A program made the position numbers and the translations under genes. The notes beneath the pieces are model-generated. The model did not search any database. It had not been told where the DNA came from and was given only the letters and a program-made list of their open reading frames with translations. This document shows, piece by piece, positions 62,619-64,000 of a stretch of 64,000 bases of DNA (position 1 is its first letter; each line of letters begins with the position of its first letter). Origin of the DNA: Branchiostoma belcheri (lineage: Eukaryota > Chordata > Leptocardii > Amphioxiformes > Branchiostomatidae); the NCBI RefSeq assembly GCF_001625305.1, contig NW_017803069.1, positions 41,388 to 105,387 of the forward strand. The letters run 5' to 3'.

Positions 62619-63024
62619 GGCCATGTTGATTTGATTATATTGGTGACATCTTTAATTTCGCGCGCACGAATTTTCGAAAGTCCGTTTCCTAAAAAAACGT
62701 TTTCTACCAAAGCGTAAAGCGTAGATATAAAGCAGCTGCAAAAATGAAGAAATGTATGCCGTAAGTTACAACAAATATTGGAAAATGATATTAACATGTT
62801 GTCGAATGCTGAAATCAATTCCAAAGGAAAGAATGTGAAGAAATGAACATGAAGTCTATTATATCCATACTATACTTTGTGTGTTTTGCCATTTTTTTCA
62901 ACTTTGACGACCACGTAGATTTCATAATGAAGGCAAATTTTTTGTCAAACTTTTTCATTCGCACGCTCGCATCAGTTTCAGGGTTCCCAGAGAAGTTCAA
63001 CCATATAATGAAATCAACATGGCC
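62619..63024. mobile_element. Family B MITE, copy 5
   Basis: GGCCATGTTGATTTGATTAT to CATATAATGAAATCAACATG then GCC; subterminal CGCGCGCACGAATTTTCG. Flanked by GTAA and TTGA. 63025-63592 shows no recognised feature; no exon 1 for gene 2 was found in it. Confidence 0.83.
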
Positions 63025-63592
63025 TTGAGAAATATTTTTATCGCGTAAACTGAGTGACCACCATACTTCAGTCAAGCCCCAGGGCATCATGTCTTTCAGC
63101 GTAAACTCCACTTTAGACAGACCCCAGGTTGATATGCCTCAAATTTCCCCGAAAAGTTCAAGTAGTGTCATATCCTCGGGCTGGAAAACTTTTAAAACCT
63201 TTTAAGAAGCTTATAGCTCCCATGATACCAATCATGGCTTCGTCTCAACAGCTACCATTATATCTTGGGGGTTTTTAACTTTGTTACCAAAGTTGAGTCT
63301 TGTAACACAAACTGATGATTGAATTTCATGTTTTGATATTGAAACTAAATCGGGACTTACACAGATTTTCAAATTTGACTCCTTCAACCTTTAACGTTAG
63401 GTACGTTACGTCAATGACACGTGACTTCACAAGGTGCGGATTAGACGTGCCAGACAACCTGAGTCGCCCCCCGTCTCGGTCTAACGTCAGTCGGTTGGCC
63501 CTGAACAGTTTGAGTGAGTCTGTTCAAATGTGATGTCTCACCTCCAGGGACCATTCACAAATGGACCCCTGTCATACGCTACATCCTAGTAA

Positions 63593-64000
63593 GGCCACAC
63601 TAAGTAAATGTCATGGATGCCATATTCCGGAGACTCCAAAATTAATGCAAAAGGGCGAATAAAAAAGCAAGGCGGGCAACAAAACGAGATTCCTACATTT
63701 TCAAATTTTGAGATCATAAACTTTGCTATACGAGAATTGGGGCAATGAAACATGATATTACTAAGACTTTCATTCCTGAATTCGACAGCTGTCCTTGTAC
63801 TGTGTATACAGAACTAGAACAAGAAATAGTACACTACACTGGGTATTCATGTACGATGAAACACCTTAGACCGTCAACACTTGTCATTAAACGCGAGCAA
63901 TTGTGCGGCAAGTTTGCTGGATCCCTGGTGGTCTCTGAACCGATCGACGCTTACGCACCCATTTTCGGGATGTTGGCCACCGTTAAAGTGCAACAAATTT
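63593..64000. mobile_element. Family A MITE, copy 11, running off the window
   Basis: GGCCACACTAAGTAAATGTC, ATGGATGCCATATTCCGGAG and AAGGCGGGCAACAAAACGAG, then about 150 bp not typical of the family, then TTTTCGGGATGTTGGCCACC near the window edge. The right terminus is outside. Confidence 0.72.

Noticed and set aside
61171-64000. Exon 1 of gene 2
   Set aside because: I looked for a donor preceded by a TM1-like reading frame on the minus strand; sites near 63356 and 63540 do not follow a hydrophobic segment with a GN motif.

Overview
The window looks like genomic DNA from a cephalochordate, probably Branchiostoma (amphioxus). The reasons are small protein-coding exons in long introns, chordate-type orexin-receptor exons, a tRNA-headed SINE with a Deu-like core, many short inverted-repeat (MITE-like) elements, and a 20-N scaffold gap flanked by two near-identical alleles, as expected of an assembly from a highly heterozygous animal. 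No bacterial features (operons, ribosome binding sites, CRISPR) are present. Species assignment is inference.

Two genes can be reconstructed exon by exon. Both are on the minus strand, head-to-tail, and both encode rhodopsin-family GPCRs that resemble vertebrate orexin/hypocretin receptors. Gene 1 (coding 21198 down to 1439) is complete: eight coding exons whose phases all match give a 454-residue receptor. Gene 2 (61170 down to 52286) lacks exon 1, which probably lies beyond 64000; it has exons 2, 3, 4, 6, 7 and 8 at homologous boundaries, plus a doubtful small exon 5. Gene 1 exon 2 appears twice (10656-10834 and 12514-12692), inside a duplicated block of about 1.8-2.6 kb on either side of the N gap; this is most simply two unmerged haplotypes. 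Exon 2 of the two paralogues is almost identical at the DNA level (149 of 150 bases over its core) while most other exons are diverged, which suggests gene conversion.

Layout: 1-1400, end of a possible neighbouring gene and a tandem array of about 260-bp units carrying TCTCGCGAGA and TGACGTCA palindromes. 1.4-7.2 kb, gene 1 exons 8 to 3, with an inverted-repeat minisatellite in one intron. 7.3-21 kb, introns holding retroelement debris, the allelic duplication and exons 2 and 1. 21.2-52.3 kb, no recognised coding gene; this region is full of MITEs, two SINEs, two non-LTR retrotransposon remnants and a CA-rich microsatellite. At 45.0 kb a GC-rich stretch ending in a splice donor may be a 5' untranslated exon of gene 1. 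52.3-61.2 kb, gene 2. 61.2-64 kb, intronic or upstream repeats.

The two receptors would act at the cell surface as peptide-activated, G-protein-coupled receptors. Nothing in the window encodes a recognisable ligand precursor. Repeat families are given letters (A-R) here because they cannot be matched to a database; copy boundaries are read by eye and are approximate except where TIR or TSD edges are stated.
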